From assembly GCF_030252165.1 (NCBI RefSeq), contig NZ_CP126969.1:2046001-2110000 (forward strand): DNA of 64,000 nt, in the 5' to 3' direction. Source of the DNA: Corynebacterium breve. Lineage in GTDB: Bacteria > Actinomycetota > Actinomycetes > Mycobacteriales > Mycobacteriaceae. A program made the position numbers and the translations under genes. The notes under the pieces are model-generated. The model did not search any database, was not told the DNA's origin, and saw only the letters and a list, made by a program, of their open reading frames with translations. Below are positions 1 through 9,065 of the stretch, piece by piece (within the stretch, counting starts at the first letter, position 1; every line of letters begins with the position of its first letter).

Positions 1-1
1 G

Positions 2-100
2 CCAGAGGGAGAGCTTTTCGACGACACCGGCGTCCCCCACCAAAACATGCGCCTCTCGGCAGCAAAACTGGCCCAGCTGATCCTCAAGCCTGCACCGTAA
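2..100 (+). CDS. C-terminal end of an unidentified protein (cut by window edge)
   Basis: An open frame enters from the left edge and ends at a TAA at 98-100, with the tail ...AAKLAQLILKPAP. The last 17 bases overlap the 3' end of the convergent purT. Too little is visible to name a family. It is listed because the frame is open to the edge and its tail looks like an ordinary C-terminal helix. Confidence 0.45.
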   Translation, partial: PEGELFDDTGVPHQNMRLSAAKLAQLILKPAP

Positions 101-1286
101 TCGCCGCTGCCGCTTCTTCCGCCCGCGCACGGGCTTCGGCGATGGTGTCCGCGGTGCAGGTGACAATTCCCATGCGACGACCGGGGTATGCCTTTGGCTT
201 GCCGAAGAGGCGCACATCCGTCTCTGGGATCGCCAGAGCCTCCGCGATGCCGCCGAACGAAACGGTCTCGGTGAAATCCGAGGCGTACACAAATCGCGAT
301 GCACCCGGACTTACCAGCGTGACATCAATGGGCATACCCAAAATCGCGCGGGCGTGTAGGTCAAATTCGGAGAAGCGCTGCGTCGAGGTGGTCAAGGTAC
401 CGGTGTCGTGCGGTCGCGGAGACACGCTGGAGAAATAGACTTCATCACCGCTGACAAATAGCTCGACACCGTAAACACCCAGCCCACCCATGGCATTGGT
501 GATGCGCGCGGCCATCGAGCGGGCATTGTCCATCGCGCCGTCGCTCATCAGTGCCGGCTGCCAGAACTCCACCAAACGACCATGCGAGTGTTTGCGACCA
601 ATTGGTTCGCAGAACCACGTAGCCATCTCCCCTGTTGCGGGGTCGATGGAACGCACCGCTAGGATCGTGACCTCGTAGTCGAAATCAACGAAGCGCTCCA
701 CCGTGACCTGTGGGTTCGGCGAATCTGGCTGGTATGCCTCCTGCCACGCCTGCTCCACCCCTTCGGGACCTTTGAGCAAAGTGTGCCCCCGACCCGAGGT
801 CGACATAGCTGGTTTGACCACACATGGGTAGCCCAATTCGTCGCCGGCTGCGCCGACTTCTGCGGCGGAGGAAGCGAAGCGGTAGGCGGTCGTCGGCAAG
901 CCAAGCTCTTCACTTGCTACGCGACGAATACCCTCGCGAGACAGGGAAAGCTCGCAGGCGCGGGCGGTCGGCACAACGACTGCGCTGCCTTCTTCCTCGG
1001 CGCGCGCTAGCGATTCAGCGGCCACCGTCTCGATCTCAGGGACGATGAAGTCGGGCTGGATCTTCTCAATCAGCTCGTTGATCTGGCGTGGGTCTCGCGC
1101 GTCTGCGATATAGGAGAAGTGGGCGCTTTGGTGCGCTGGCGCGTTGGAGTAGCGGTCCACGGCGTGGACTTCCAGCCCCAAACGCTGGAAAGACAGGGTC
1201 AGCTCCTTGCCGATTTCACCGCTTCCCAGCAGCAACACCTTGGTGGCGTTGGCGGTCATCGGTGTTCCGAGGCGAGTGGAGTTCAT
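84..1286 (-). CDS. purT: formate-dependent phosphoribosylglycinamide formyltransferase 2
   Basis: PurT uses ATP and formate to formylate GAR in the third step of purine synthesis, replacing folate-dependent PurN. The 400-residue protein has the expected order: an N-terminal nucleotide-binding fold (VLLLGSGEIGKEL near residue 20), an ATP-grasp core (YPCVVKPAMSTSGRGHTLL near 150-170; GGLGVYGVELFV near 265) and the C-terminal FGKPKAYPGRRMGIVT segment. Length matches the family. An ATG at 1286 is used; a second ATG nine codons in (1259) is also possible. The gene lies just downstream of purA on the same strand with a 37-nt gap, so the two purine genes are probably cotranscribed. Confidence 0.95.
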   Translation of the reverse strand: MNSTRLGTPMTANATKVLLLGSGEIGKELTLSFQRLGLEVHAVDRYSNAPAHQSAHFSYIADARDPRQINELIEKIQPDFIVPEIETVAAESLARAEEEGSAVVVPTARACELSLSREGIRRVASEELGLPTTAYRFASSAAEVGAAGDELGYPCVVKPAMSTSGRGHTLLKGPEGVEQAWQEAYQPDSPNPQVTVERFVDFDYEVTILAVRSIDPATGEMATWFCEPIGRKHSHGRLVEFWQPALMSDGAMDNARSMAARITNAMGGLGVYGVELFVSGDEVYFSSVSPRPHDTGTLTTSTQRFSEFDLHARAILGMPIDVTLVSPGASRFVYASDFTETVSFGGIAEALAIPETDVRLFGKPKAYPGRRMGIVTCTADTIAEARARAEEAAAAITVQA

Positions 1287-1323
1287 CTAGTGCTGACCCA
1301 ATCCTTTCAATTGCGGCTGTGTT

Positions 1324-2613
1324 TTAGCGCTCCATGACATCGTTGCGCACGATGGTCTGATCGCGGCCTGGTCCCACACCAATGTAGGACATTGGCGCGC
1401 CGGAGAGCTCTTCCAAACGCAAAACATAATCCTGCGCCTTCTGCGGGAGCTCCTCAAAGGTGCGGCAGCCAGTGATGTCTTCGTCCCACGCTGGCATGGT
1501 CTCGAAGATTGGCTCCGCATGGTGGAATTCAGTCTGGGTGAGCGGCATTTCGTCGTAACGCACGCCGTCCACGTCATAGGCCACGCAGATGGGGATCTCG
1601 CCGATACCGGTCAGCACGTCGAGCTTGGTAAGGAAGTAATCGGTAAAGCCGTTGACGCGGGAGGCGTAACGCGCAATCACCGAGTCGTACCAACCACAGC
1701 GGCGCTTGCGGCCGGTGTTCACTCCGACCTCACCACCGGTGACCTGGAGGTACTCGCCCCACTTGTCAAACAGCTCGGTAGGGAAAGGACCTGCACCAAC
1801 GCGAGTGGTGTATGCCTTGATGATGCCCAGCGACGCGGTGATTTTGGTTGGTCCGATGCCCGCACCGATGCAGGCACCACCGGCGGTTGGGTTCGAAGAA
1901 GTGACAAACGGGTAGGTGCCGTGATCAACATCGAGCATGGTTGCCTGGCCGCCCTCCATTAGGACGTGCTTGCCTTCGTCGAGGGCGGTGTTCAACACGT
2001 ACTCGGAATCGATCACCATTGGCTTGAGGCGATCGGCGTAGCCCAAGAAGTACTGCACGATCTCTTCTGGATCGATGGCCTTGCGGTTGTACATCTTGAC
2101 CAGCATCTGGTTCTTCACGTCAAGCGCCGACTCGATCTTCTGGCGCAGGATGGACTCGTCGAAAATGTCTTGCACGCGGATACCCACACGACCGACTTTG
2201 TCAGCATAGGTAGGCCCGATGCCGCGGCCGGTGGTGCCGATCGCACGCTTACCCAAAAAACGCTCCTGAACGCGGTCGAGGGTCTGGTGGTACGGAGCCA
2301 CTAGATGAGCGTTGGCGGAAATTCGCAGGCGGGATGCGTCAGCGCCGCGTGCCTCAAGGCCATCGATCTCTTCGAAGAGGGCTTCCAGGTTGATCACTAC
2401 TCCGTTGCCCAGAATCGGGGTGGCGTTTTCACTCAGCACGCCTGCAGGCAGCAGCTTGAGCTCGTATTTCTCTCCGCCGACAACCACGGTGTGTCCAGCG
2501 TTGTTGCCGCCGTTGGGCTTGACCACAAAGTCAACTTGCCCGCCGAGAATATCAGTGGCTTTGCCCTTGCCCTCGTCGCCCCATTGAGCGCCGACGATAA
2601 CGATGGCTGCCAT
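1324..2613 (-). CDS. purA: adenylosuccinate synthetase
   Basis: PurA joins IMP and aspartate using GTP, the first committed step to AMP. The N-terminus [18 protein letters not shown] carries the GTP-binding loop, followed by [25 protein letters not shown] and the C-terminal RDQTIV. It is 429 residues, normal for the family. The frame is open 27 codons further upstream, but the conserved N-terminus starts at the ATG at 2613, so that start was chosen. The upstream extension would overlap the divergent gene at 2684. Confidence 0.97.
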   Translation of the reverse strand: MAAIVIVGAQWGDEGKGKATDILGGQVDFVVKPNGGNNAGHTVVVGGEKYELKLLPAGVLSENATPILGNGVVINLEALFEEIDGLEARGADASRLRISANAHLVAPYHQTLDRVQERFLGKRAIGTTGRGIGPTYADKVGRVGIRVQDIFDESILRQKIESALDVKNQMLVKMYNRKAIDPEEIVQYFLGYADRLKPMVIDSEYVLNTALDEGKHVLMEGGQATMLDVDHGTYPFVTSSNPTAGGACIGAGIGPTKITASLGIIKAYTTRVGAGPFPTELFDKWGEYLQVTGGEVGVNTGRKRRCGWYDSVIARYASRVNGFTDYFLTKLDVLTGIGEIPICVAYDVDGVRYDEMPLTQTEFHHAEPIFETMPAWDEDITGCRTFEELPQKAQDYVLRLEELSGAPMSYIGVGPGRDQTIVRNDVMER

Positions 2614-2683
2614 GCGATCACTTCCGATCCTTTTGTGAACAATACGCAGGGTCATTGTACTCGTCCGGGTAGACTTTCCCCAC

Positions 2684-3601
2684 ATGCGGTTCATCTATGT
2701 TGCCTGTGGCACGGAAATTCTTTCCTCGCTTATCGACGATTCTCCTGCCCCAGTTGAGCAATACAAAGTCCGTGCAGTGCCGACGAGAAAAGAACTGCGC
2801 TTTCTAGACCAGATCTCCGCTGAAGAATTGCCTGTTGATCCCACCCCTTCTTTGGATGAGATCGCAGCCCAGCCTGATGTCGAGCATTTGGGCGCGCCCA
2901 GTTTTGCGCCCCAAATTCCGAATCAACCGCTCCGCGTGATTGTTCACGGAAGCGACGCCGCACTCTCTGCTGTACTCACGCGCATGATGCGCGCTGACTA
3001 CATGTGGGCGGAGGTTGCCTATATTCCCACCGACCCTACGTCGCCTGCTTCGGTCAATTGGGGAATCACTGCAGATAACGCCGTGCAGAACGCTCTTCAT
3101 GGCTCAGTCCGCCCAGTCCCGACGATCCGAACGGACACCTCGACGGTAGTGGCCGGCTCGGCGACACTGACGCATCTCAACGCGCAAGAGTACATCGGGG
3201 AGATCGTTGTCGATTCTGATGTCTTGGTCCTGCGTGACGACCAAGGTGATTCTGCGCGGTTCTTTGGTCAGTTCGGTGCACGCCTAGTTCCGATGACCGA
3301 GGCTCCGGGAATCGTCGCTGCTCCGCTGGTGACCCCTCGCATCAGCGAGGGCAAACTTACTCAACACGATCCTCGTCAAATGCAAGCGTGGTTTGATATG
3401 CCGATCTTGCGGTGGCGCACGCGGGGTAAAGCCGTGCCGACGAACCGCGTCGATGGTTCACACTTGTTGACCGGACGAGCTGTGCAGTCGGGGGGCCTAG
3501 ATATTCAGATCACGATCGACGGAATTGACCATCCCCGACCGGTCAAACGCGTGACCTTCTACCGTCATTTGCGTGACATGCAGGCCGTTCGACCAGACTA
3601 A
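2684..3601 (+). CDS. conserved corynebacterial protein of unknown function
   Basis: A 305-residue soluble protein diverging from purA. No signal peptide or membrane segment is visible. The middle has an alternating strand/helix pattern ([33 protein letters not shown], then [31 protein letters not shown]) and the C-terminus is positively charged ([22 protein letters not shown]). I recall an unnamed gene beside purA in related corynebacteria. A nucleotide- or lipid-kinase-like fold is conceivable, but I see no diagnostic motif and assign no function. Start is ATG at 2684. Confidence 0.8.
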   Translation: MRFIYVACGTEILSSLIDDSPAPVEQYKVRAVPTRKELRFLDQISAEELPVDPTPSLDEIAAQPDVEHLGAPSFAPQIPNQPLRVIVHGSDAALSAVLTRMMRADYMWAEVAYIPTDPTSPASVNWGITADNAVQNALHGSVRPVPTIRTDTSTVVAGSATLTHLNAQEYIGEIVVDSDVLVLRDDQGDSARFFGQFGARLVPMTEAPGIVAAPLVTPRISEGKLTQHDPRQMQAWFDMPILRWRTRGKAVPTNRVDGSHLLTGRAVQSGGLDIQITIDGIDHPRPVKRVTFYRHLRDMQAVRPD

Positions 3602-3760
3602 CCAACCTTTGTCAGGCCACGACAGGGTAAAAGGAACTATGATTCGAATGGGTTTAGACCACCCAAACTGTTCCATTTCATCGAAATGTCTTTCTTCATT
3701 TATGTTTAGAGATGGAAGTGTCCTGCCAGAACTCGCTGAGCAGGGTTTGCACCGGTTAGG

Positions 3761-4207
3761 ATGAGCAACACCATGAAGCGCATTAAAGGCCTCATTGATT
3801 CCACCGCATACGACTCACGCGGTGACATTCTGGGTACTGTCAAAGAAATCTTCATCAATAAGGGCTCGCATCAGCCAGACTTCGCAACGATCAACTACGG
3901 AATCTTCCAGAACTTCTTCACTATCGTTCCGCTCCGTGGCCACCGACTCATCGATGACAACCTCCACGTCGCTTTTACCAAGGAACAGATGAAGGACGCT
4001 CCTCCGTACGTCAATGAAGGCGAGCTTACCGACGAAATCCGCGACGGACTCATCGATTATTACGGTCTCAATGAAACGCCCGATGTAATGGTTTACCAAC
4101 CGTTGGGCCCCGACGCCTTTGACGCTCCGGTAATCAATCCCTCGCTGGACGCGGAAGCACCTTCCGAAGAGCTCCCCACAAACTACATCACGGGATCAAA
4201 ATCCTAA
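3761..4207 (+). CDS. PRC-barrel domain protein (short form)
   Basis: A 148-residue protein whose first ~85 residues form a PRC-barrel: LIDSTAYDSRGDILGTVKEIFINKGSHQPDFATINYG, then FTIVPLRGHRL and HVAFTKEQMKDAPPY. The same signature occurs in the next gene (TAYDRNGDKLGSVRDVYVN ... IVPLRGHSL ... AFDKDRIKDAP), so the two are paralogs. The C-terminus is acidic and Pro-rich without further domains. PRC-barrels are adaptor folds; the actual role is unknown. A second ATG at 3773 is a possible start, since TAGGAT at 3756-3761 resembles a -10 box. A strong hairpin follows the stop. Confidence 0.85.
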   Translation: MSNTMKRIKGLIDSTAYDSRGDILGTVKEIFINKGSHQPDFATINYGIFQNFFTIVPLRGHRLIDDNLHVAFTKEQMKDAPPYVNEGELTDEIRDGLIDYYGLNETPDVMVYQPLGPDAFDAPVINPSLDAEAPSEELPTNYITGSKS

Positions 4208-4227
4208 CCCAGCTACATAAGAACCAC

Positions 4228-4257
4228 CGTATGTGACATACATCACATACGGCTTTT
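4228..4257 (+). terminator. terminator hairpin with a perfect GlxR-like box as its stem
   Basis: CCGTATGTGA (4228-4237) pairs with TCACATACGG (4242-4251), followed by CTTTTT, the form of an intrinsic terminator for the PRC-barrel gene. The same bases contain TGTGA-N6-TCACA (4232-4247), the CRP/GlxR consensus. Position and T-run favour a terminator; regulator binding is possible but untested. Confidence 0.75.
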
Positions 4258-4516
4258 TCGCGCTTGGAAGATTCTGCACGATCCATCGTCGTCTTCGCAT
4301 AAGGCCAGCTCACAGGGGCGTCACCTGCACAAGCGCGCAATGGTAGCGAAAAATTCGCACTTCGTCAGACAGCACCTCAAATTCGGCATGCGTCGTTGCT
4401 AATGGGTTTAAGCGCTCTTACTCTGGGTAACGCACCCCACAGAACGGGGACTGCAGGAGCAAGACGCTGCAGAAGTTAGATATAGAAATCGTCACCTTTA
4501 GTGAAGGAGCTACATC
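4258..4516. promoter_or_regulatory. intergenic region with possible promoter of the PRC/DUF2382 gene
   Basis: No gene is seen. GTTTAA (4406-4411), 13 bases, then GGGTAA (4425-4430) resembles general-stress sigma promoters of other Gram-positives. AAGGAG at about 4504-4509 is a good ribosome binding site for the ATG at 4517. The sigma assignment is weak because corynebacteria are not known to have a SigF-type factor. Confidence 0.35.
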
Positions 4517-5392
4517 ATGAATAAGAACTACTCGATCGACGACCTTGCACGTGCAACCGCTTACGACCGCAACGGAGACAAGCTCGGTTCCGTCCGCGAT
4601 GTTTATGTCAACGACGCATCTGGCCAGCCAGACTTCGTGGATGTTAACCACGGCCTGTTCAACATGTCTAGCTCTATCGTCCCACTGCGCGGCCACTCCC
4701 TACGTGACGGCGAGCTCCACCTTGCGTTTGACAAGGACCGCATCAAGGACGCACCAAACTGGGGCACCGAGGGCCACCTTTCCCAGGAGGACCAGGCAGC
4801 CTTCTACCGCCACTACGGCGTAGACAGCGTCGAGAACACCACCCACTACGACGTAGACCCACGCGCCAACGACCGCGACTTCGACCGCGACCGCACCAAC
4901 TTGCGCGATGGCGACCTGCGTGACGGCGAGATCCGCGACAACGACCGCGAGTTCGACCGCGACCGCACCGACCTTCGCGACGGCGATGACGCAACCCTGG
5001 TTCGTTCCGAGGAGCGTCTAAACGTTGACAAGGAGCGCGAGGAAACCGGCCACGTTCGCCTGCGCAAGCACGTTGTCCACGACACCGAGACCGTCGAGGT
5101 TCCTGTCGAGCGCGAAGAGGTTCGCATCGAGCGCGAGCCAATCTCCGGCAACGAGGCTGATCGCCTGCGTGGCGCAAACCTCGGCGACGACGAGGCTTCC
5201 GTCACCCTGCACGAGGAGCGCGTCAACGTTACCAAGGAATCCGTTCCAGTAGAGAAGGTCTCCCTGGACAAGGAGACCGTCCGTGACACCGAGACCGTCA
5301 CCGAAGATGTTGCCAAGGAGCGCATCGAGACCGAGGGCGTCGACGGCGTCAAGGATCTCGACGGTGACCGCGACCTGCGCGATCGTCGATAA
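4517..5392 (+). CDS. PRC-barrel and DUF2382 (YsnF-like) stress protein
   Basis: A 291-residue, very charged protein. Residues 1-85 are a PRC-barrel (TAYDRNGDKLGSVRDVYVN ... IVPLRGHSLRDGELHLAFDKD). Residues ~115-155 are an Asp/Arg linker repeating DRDFDRDRTNLRDGD and EFDRDRTDLRDGD. Residues ~157-280 are a DUF2382 domain: LVRSEERLNVDKEREETGHVRLRK, VEVPVEREEVRIEREP, VTLHEERVNVTKESVPVEKV and DTETVTEDVAKERIE. DUF2382 proteins such as Bacillus YsnF are associated with general stress; that role is inferred here. An AAGGAG site precedes the ATG. Confidence 0.9.
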   Translation: MNKNYSIDDLARATAYDRNGDKLGSVRDVYVNDASGQPDFVDVNHGLFNMSSSIVPLRGHSLRDGELHLAFDKDRIKDAPNWGTEGHLSQEDQAAFYRHYGVDSVENTTHYDVDPRANDRDFDRDRTNLRDGDLRDGEIRDNDREFDRDRTDLRDGDDATLVRSEERLNVDKEREETGHVRLRKHVVHDTETVEVPVEREEVRIEREPISGNEADRLRGANLGDDEASVTLHEERVNVTKESVPVEKVSLDKETVRDTETVTEDVAKERIETEGVDGVKDLDGDRDLRDRR

Positions 5393-5401
5393 GCAAACTA
5401 G

Positions 5402-6571
5402 CTATTCCTCGTGAAGCTCCGGCGGAAACGCCGGAGTTTCCGAGGTTGGCGCAAGTACCGCGTTGGCAGATTCACGGGACATTCCGCAGATCTCCAACAG
5501 GTCCACGATGATGGACCGACTCTGCGCCAAAATGGCGTAAGCACTTAAAACACTGTCCTCATCGAGGACGTCGAGGGAAGCTTTCGCCCCCAACACACGG
5601 AGCTCATTCACCAGGATCGGAATTTCCTGGGCTTGATTGAGCTCCGTTTTTACGTCGTAAATCTCCGACAGCTCAAGCGAAATCTTGGCTAGATCGTCGA
5701 TGATCTCCACCTGTTGCTCGCTCACCGTGTCATTGTCTCGGACCAGCACCATCGCGCGCCTTGCCAACACCCGCACGTTGCGCACCGCACTATCTACCGG
5801 CCCGACCACTCGCTCAAGGCTGCGGACATAACGACGAGCACCCCACAGTAGTGGGCTAATCTTCGTGGACTCGGCACCCGACCTCGTCGCAGCGAGCATC
5901 GCATCCACCTGCGAATCCGATCCTTGGATCGCGTGGATCGCTTCGTCGATAAGCACTGAATCCTTCGTGCGCAAGCCTTTGGCAACATCGTCGAGCACTG
6001 ACGACGACAGGCCGAGCACGTTTGAAATCTCGTACCGGCCCGAGACCAGTGGCGATGCGGGAAGCACTGCGATCACAGAAAGCGCGATGACCGAGCCAAT
6101 GATCGCATCGACAGTGCGATCGATACCTGTCGTTTCCGCGCCTGGCGGCATGATTGTCGCAATTAAGATCGAGCCGATTGCCACTTGATTGCTGACCAAT
6201 TGGGATTTGGAGAAAAACGATGCAACCAGCAAACTGCCGGCAACTGCGATAGCTATTTGCCAGGCTCCTGAACCAAGGCGCACGAAAAGCAAATCGCCGA
6301 GGAGCACCCCGAGGACACATCCCAGCGACATCTCAAATGCTCGGTTAATGCGGCCACCGCCGGAAAGGCCAAGGATGATAACCACCGCGATGGGTGCAAA
6401 AAATGGGAGCTCGTGGCCGACAAACCGGGAGGCGACCCAGTAGGCTAACCCGGCTGCGAGGGCTGCCTGGAAGATCGAGAAAAGGCGCTTCTTTACCCGC
6501 GAGAGGCGCGACTGCAACGAACGGTCAACTATTTCCAATCGGGCTAGTGTGCCCATTCGCTGCTTAGCCAT
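5402..6571 (-). CDS. FUSC/aromatic-acid-exporter-like integral membrane protein
   Basis: A 389-residue protein with about six transmembrane segments in residues ~30-175 (AALAAGLAYWVASRFV, FFAPIAVVIILGLSGGGRINRAFEMSLGCVLGVLLGDLLFV, IAIAVAGSLLVASFF, AIIGSVIALSVIAVLP) and a long helical cytoplasmic C-terminus. GGGRINRAFEMSLGCVLGVLLGDL matches the repeat seen in FUSC/YccS/AaeB-type proteins, a family linked to efflux of organic acids. Substrate is unknown. Its ATG overlaps the stop of the upstream secreted-protein gene by one base, so the two are probably cotranscribed. Confidence 0.8.
   Translation of the reverse strand: MAKQRMGTLARLEIVDRSLQSRLSRVKKRLFSIFQAALAAGLAYWVASRFVGHELPFFAPIAVVIILGLSGGGRINRAFEMSLGCVLGVLLGDLLFVRLGSGAWQIAIAVAGSLLVASFFSKSQLVSNQVAIGSILIATIMPPGAETTGIDRTVDAIIGSVIALSVIAVLPASPLVSGRYEISNVLGLSSSVLDDVAKGLRTKDSVLIDEAIHAIQGSDSQVDAMLAATRSGAESTKISPLLWGARRYVRSLERVVGPVDSAVRNVRVLARRAMVLVRDNDTVSEQQVEIIDDLAKISLELSEIYDVKTELNQAQEIPILVNELRVLGAKASLDVLDEDSVLSAYAILAQSRSIIVDLLEICGMSRESANAVLAPTSETPAFPPELHEE
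5417..5436 (+). terminator. terminator inside the 3' end of the convergent FUSC-like gene
   Basis: CTCCGGCG-gaaa-CGCCGGAG followed by TTTCC lies 25 bases after the stop of the PRC/DUF2382 gene. The GNRA-type tetraloop and perfect 8-bp stem suit an intrinsic terminator. It lies within the last codons of the opposite-strand gene. Confidence 0.6.
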
Positions 6572-7794
6572 TAACTCACCTCTACACTGATGTTCGCCTT
6601 TGCCATCGCGATTTCTGCCGGACGAGAAACCGTTGAAGCAAATGTTACCGCGGGTTCCGTGGCCTCTACGGTATTAAGCAACGGCTCACCGGGTTTGGCA
6701 CCGGGCCAGCAGAGATTGGTGTAGACAATGGTCACTTCCGCCATGTCATTTGGCCCCATCCAGAGGTCCGATGAAAAGGCGCTGGTAGGCGTCAAAACAT
6801 GCTCAACAAGAACGCGCTGAGTCGGCACGTGGCCACCAGATGGATTCTCAAGCCGCGGCATCAACTGCTCAGGAGTTGCCTCTCGCGTCTCAGTCGTACC
6901 GTCTTCACGGTGCACCGTGATCGTTGATTTGAGCGCCCGCCCGAGATCCTCCCAAGTCTTGCCTTCTGCAGCCCAAGTCGCAGAAGGTTCAACCTGTTTA
7001 CTAGTCAGGTCAGCTCGTGCGACCCAGACTCCAGTTGAGCCGGGCGATTCAAGCCAAACTTTTTCATGCGTTTGATAAGTACATAGGCCATCTTCGTTTT
7101 CGGCTTCCACAACGAAGTTGCCTTCGCTACTATCGGTACTTTCGATACCACGGTCCACGATGCGTCCGACTTCTACGGATGCTTCTGCGTCGAAGGATTT
7201 GGCCCCTGGTTGAACCGTCGCAGGAACCGAAACGCTCACCTTCGAGGGCGGGTCGAAAGCAACTGGAGTAAACGGAAATCCGAAATCCTTAAACGAGCGG
7301 TTACGTGGATTGTTAAAGGTCATTCCGTCTTCCAAGGACCAGGCCTCACCCATCAAAAAGACCCAACAGCCCGGTGTTCGCCCAGGAATGACCTTGACCT
7401 GCCCAACCTGACCACCTTGGACCGTGACATCCGCCTCGGTTGGCGGGCGATCAAACGGCACGTCTTCGTCCTCACACATGATCAGAGTGGTCCACGTCTG
7501 TGCGGTCCAGTTGCCTTCGTCGTCTGCTGGCGAAGGCATACCTGGGTAGAAGGAAAAACCATACGACGTCCGATCACCAGCTTTCAGCGTCTCCGTCGTA
7601 ATGTTAGCCTCTGCGCGCGGCTTCATCTTGGGAAAGGACTCTTCACCAAGGATGTTCCAGCCGGGCTTCGGGGCATCTTCCCCTTCTTGGGCGTTCGCAC
7701 CGGGAACGCCAGCGACGAAGCTTGTGACGAAGAAGGCGCACACAGTCGCCACGACGGCGTTGATCCGGCGGGCGCCACGCTTACGAGTGTTCAT
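6571..7794 (-). CDS. secreted protein of unknown function
   Basis: Start ATG at 7794 is chosen because it opens a clear signal peptide (MNTRKRGARRINAVV, hydrophobic AFFVTSFVAG, cleavage near GANA-QEG). A TTG 14 codons upstream has no ribosome site and would spoil the signal. TATACACT lies 6 nt before the ATG, so the mRNA may be leaderless. The mature part (~375 residues) is rich in beta-strand and Thr, with two cysteines in CEDEDVPFDRPP and RTPGCWVFLMGEAW. No catalytic motif is recognised. It sits directly upstream of the FUSC-like gene, so a cell-envelope role is plausible. Confidence 0.75.
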   Translation of the reverse strand: MNTRKRGARRINAVVATVCAFFVTSFVAGVPGANAQEGEDAPKPGWNILGEESFPKMKPRAEANITTETLKAGDRTSYGFSFYPGMPSPADDEGNWTAQTWTTLIMCEDEDVPFDRPPTEADVTVQGGQVGQVKVIPGRTPGCWVFLMGEAWSLEDGMTFNNPRNRSFKDFGFPFTPVAFDPPSKVSVSVPATVQPGAKSFDAEASVEVGRIVDRGIESTDSSEGNFVVEAENEDGLCTYQTHEKVWLESPGSTGVWVARADLTSKQVEPSATWAAEGKTWEDLGRALKSTITVHREDGTTETREATPEQLMPRLENPSGGHVPTQRVLVEHVLTPTSAFSSDLWMGPNDMAEVTIVYTNLCWPGAKPGEPLLNTVEATEPAVTFASTVSRPAEIAMAKANISVEVS

Positions 7795-7840
7795 AGAAGC
7801 AGTGTATATCGGTAGACAAGGAAAGTGGATAGTCAAGGAA

Positions 7841-7870
7841 ACGAGCCCCCACCTGTCGGCGGGGGCTCGT
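7841..7870 (-). terminator. intrinsic terminator of fba
   Basis: ACGAGCCCCC (7841-7850) and GGGGGCTCGT (7861-7870) form a perfect 10-bp stem with a 10-nt loop. On the minus strand it is followed by TTTCCTT. It lies 27 bases after the fba stop. Confidence 0.85.
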
Positions 7871-7896
7871 CGTCAAGCTCTGCGTCAGAAAATGTC

Positions 7897-8931
7897 TTAC
7901 TTAGACACGGACTTGCCAACAGAGTGCAGGTCCTGGCATGCCTCGATGACGCGCTCAGACATGGACTGCTCTGCCTTCTTCATGTAAGAACGTGGGTCGT
8001 AAACCTTCTTGTTGCCGACTTCGCCGTCAATCTTCAGAACTCCGTTGTAGTTCTCAAACATGTGGGAAACGATTGGGCGGGTGAACGCGTACTGGGTATC
8101 AGTGTCAACGTTCATCTTGATTACGCCGTAGGTCAGCGCTTCCTCAATCTTTTCCTTCTCGGAGCCGGAACCACCGTGGAATACGAAGTCGAAAGGCTGC
8201 GCGTCAGCTGCAAGGCCGAGCTTCTCGATTGCTGCGTCCTGGCCCATCTTCAGAATCTCTGGCTTCAGCTTCACGTTGCCCGGCTTGTACACACCGTGGA
8301 CGTTGCCGAAGGTTGCAGCCAGCAGGTAGCGGCCGTTTTCGCCGGTGCCGATTGCGTCGATGGTCTTCTCGAAGTCTTCCTTGGTGGTGTAGAGGTTCGC
8401 TCCAGCCTTTGCCTCAACGCCGTCTTCCTCGCCACCAACAACACCGATCTCGATTTCGAGGATGATGTTTGCGTTGCGTGCCTTCTCTAGGAGTTCCTGA
8501 GCGATCTCAAGGTTCTCATCGATTGGGACAGCGGAGCCATCCCACATGTGGGACTGGAACAGTGGAAGCTCGCCGCGGTCGACGCGCTCCTGGGAGATAG
8601 CGATCAGTGGGCGGACGTACTCGTCCAGAACTTCCTTTTGGCAGTGGTCGGTGTGCAGGGCAACGTTGATGCCGTAGTGCTTCGCAGCCTCGTGAGCGAA
8701 AGCAGCCAAGGCGGTCGCGCCAGCAACCTTGTTCTTCACAGCCAAGCCGGAACCGAACTCTGCACCACCAGTGGAGAACTGGATGATGCCGTCGGACTCA
8801 GCCTCAGCGAAGCCCTTCAGAGCTGCGTTAATGGTCTCGGACGAAGTGCAGTTGATGGCTGGGAAAGCGTAGCCGCCTTCCTTTGCCTTGTCGAGCATTG
8901 CGTTGTAAACCTCAGGCGTTGCGATAGGCAT
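7897..8931 (-). CDS. fba: fructose-bisphosphate aldolase, class II
   Basis: A zinc-dependent glycolytic/gluconeogenic enzyme interconverting fructose-1,6-bisphosphate with DHAP and GAP. Visible signatures are the zinc ligand region VALHTDHCQ, QSHMWDGSAVPIDENL, LEIEIGVVGGEEDG, ATFGNVHGVYKPGNVKL, VFHGGSGSEKE and INVDTD-like MNVDTDTQYAF. Length is 344 residues from the ATG at 8931, normal for class II-A. The open frame continues 30 codons upstream, but GGAGG with good spacing precedes 8931 and the conserved N-terminus MPIATPEVYNAML begins there. It is transcribed alone and ends in a strong terminator. Confidence 0.97.
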   Translation of the reverse strand: MPIATPEVYNAMLDKAKEGGYAFPAINCTSSETINAALKGFAEAESDGIIQFSTGGAEFGSGLAVKNKVAGATALAAFAHEAAKHYGINVALHTDHCQKEVLDEYVRPLIAISQERVDRGELPLFQSHMWDGSAVPIDENLEIAQELLEKARNANIILEIEIGVVGGEEDGVEAKAGANLYTTKEDFEKTIDAIGTGENGRYLLAATFGNVHGVYKPGNVKLKPEILKMGQDAAIEKLGLAADAQPFDFVFHGGSGSEKEKIEEALTYGVIKMNVDTDTQYAFTRPIVSHMFENYNGVLKIDGEVGNKKVYDPRSYMKKAEQSMSERVIEACQDLHSVGKSVSK

Positions 8932-9065
8932 AAGCGTTTTTCCTCCATTGTCGCGGGTTGAATACAACATCCAGTATGCCCGCAAAAACTGTTTCGCGCT
9001 GCCCCCGTGTGTAAAACCCAAAACAAATGAACGCTTGCCTTACCCCCACCCGAGAAAGTGGAAAT
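8932..9065 (-). promoter_or_regulatory. fba promoter region
   Basis: On the minus strand TTGCGG, 15 bases, then TATTCA form a candidate sigma-A promoter about 30 nt before the GGAGG site. A G-rich tract (GGGTGGGGG) lies further upstream and could bind a carbon regulator; that is speculation. Confidence 0.35.

Noticed and set aside
4743..5352. Antisense Arg/Ser-rich open frames opposite the DUF2382 gene
   Set aside because: Product of strongly biased codons in an Asp/Arg-rich gene; no start signals.
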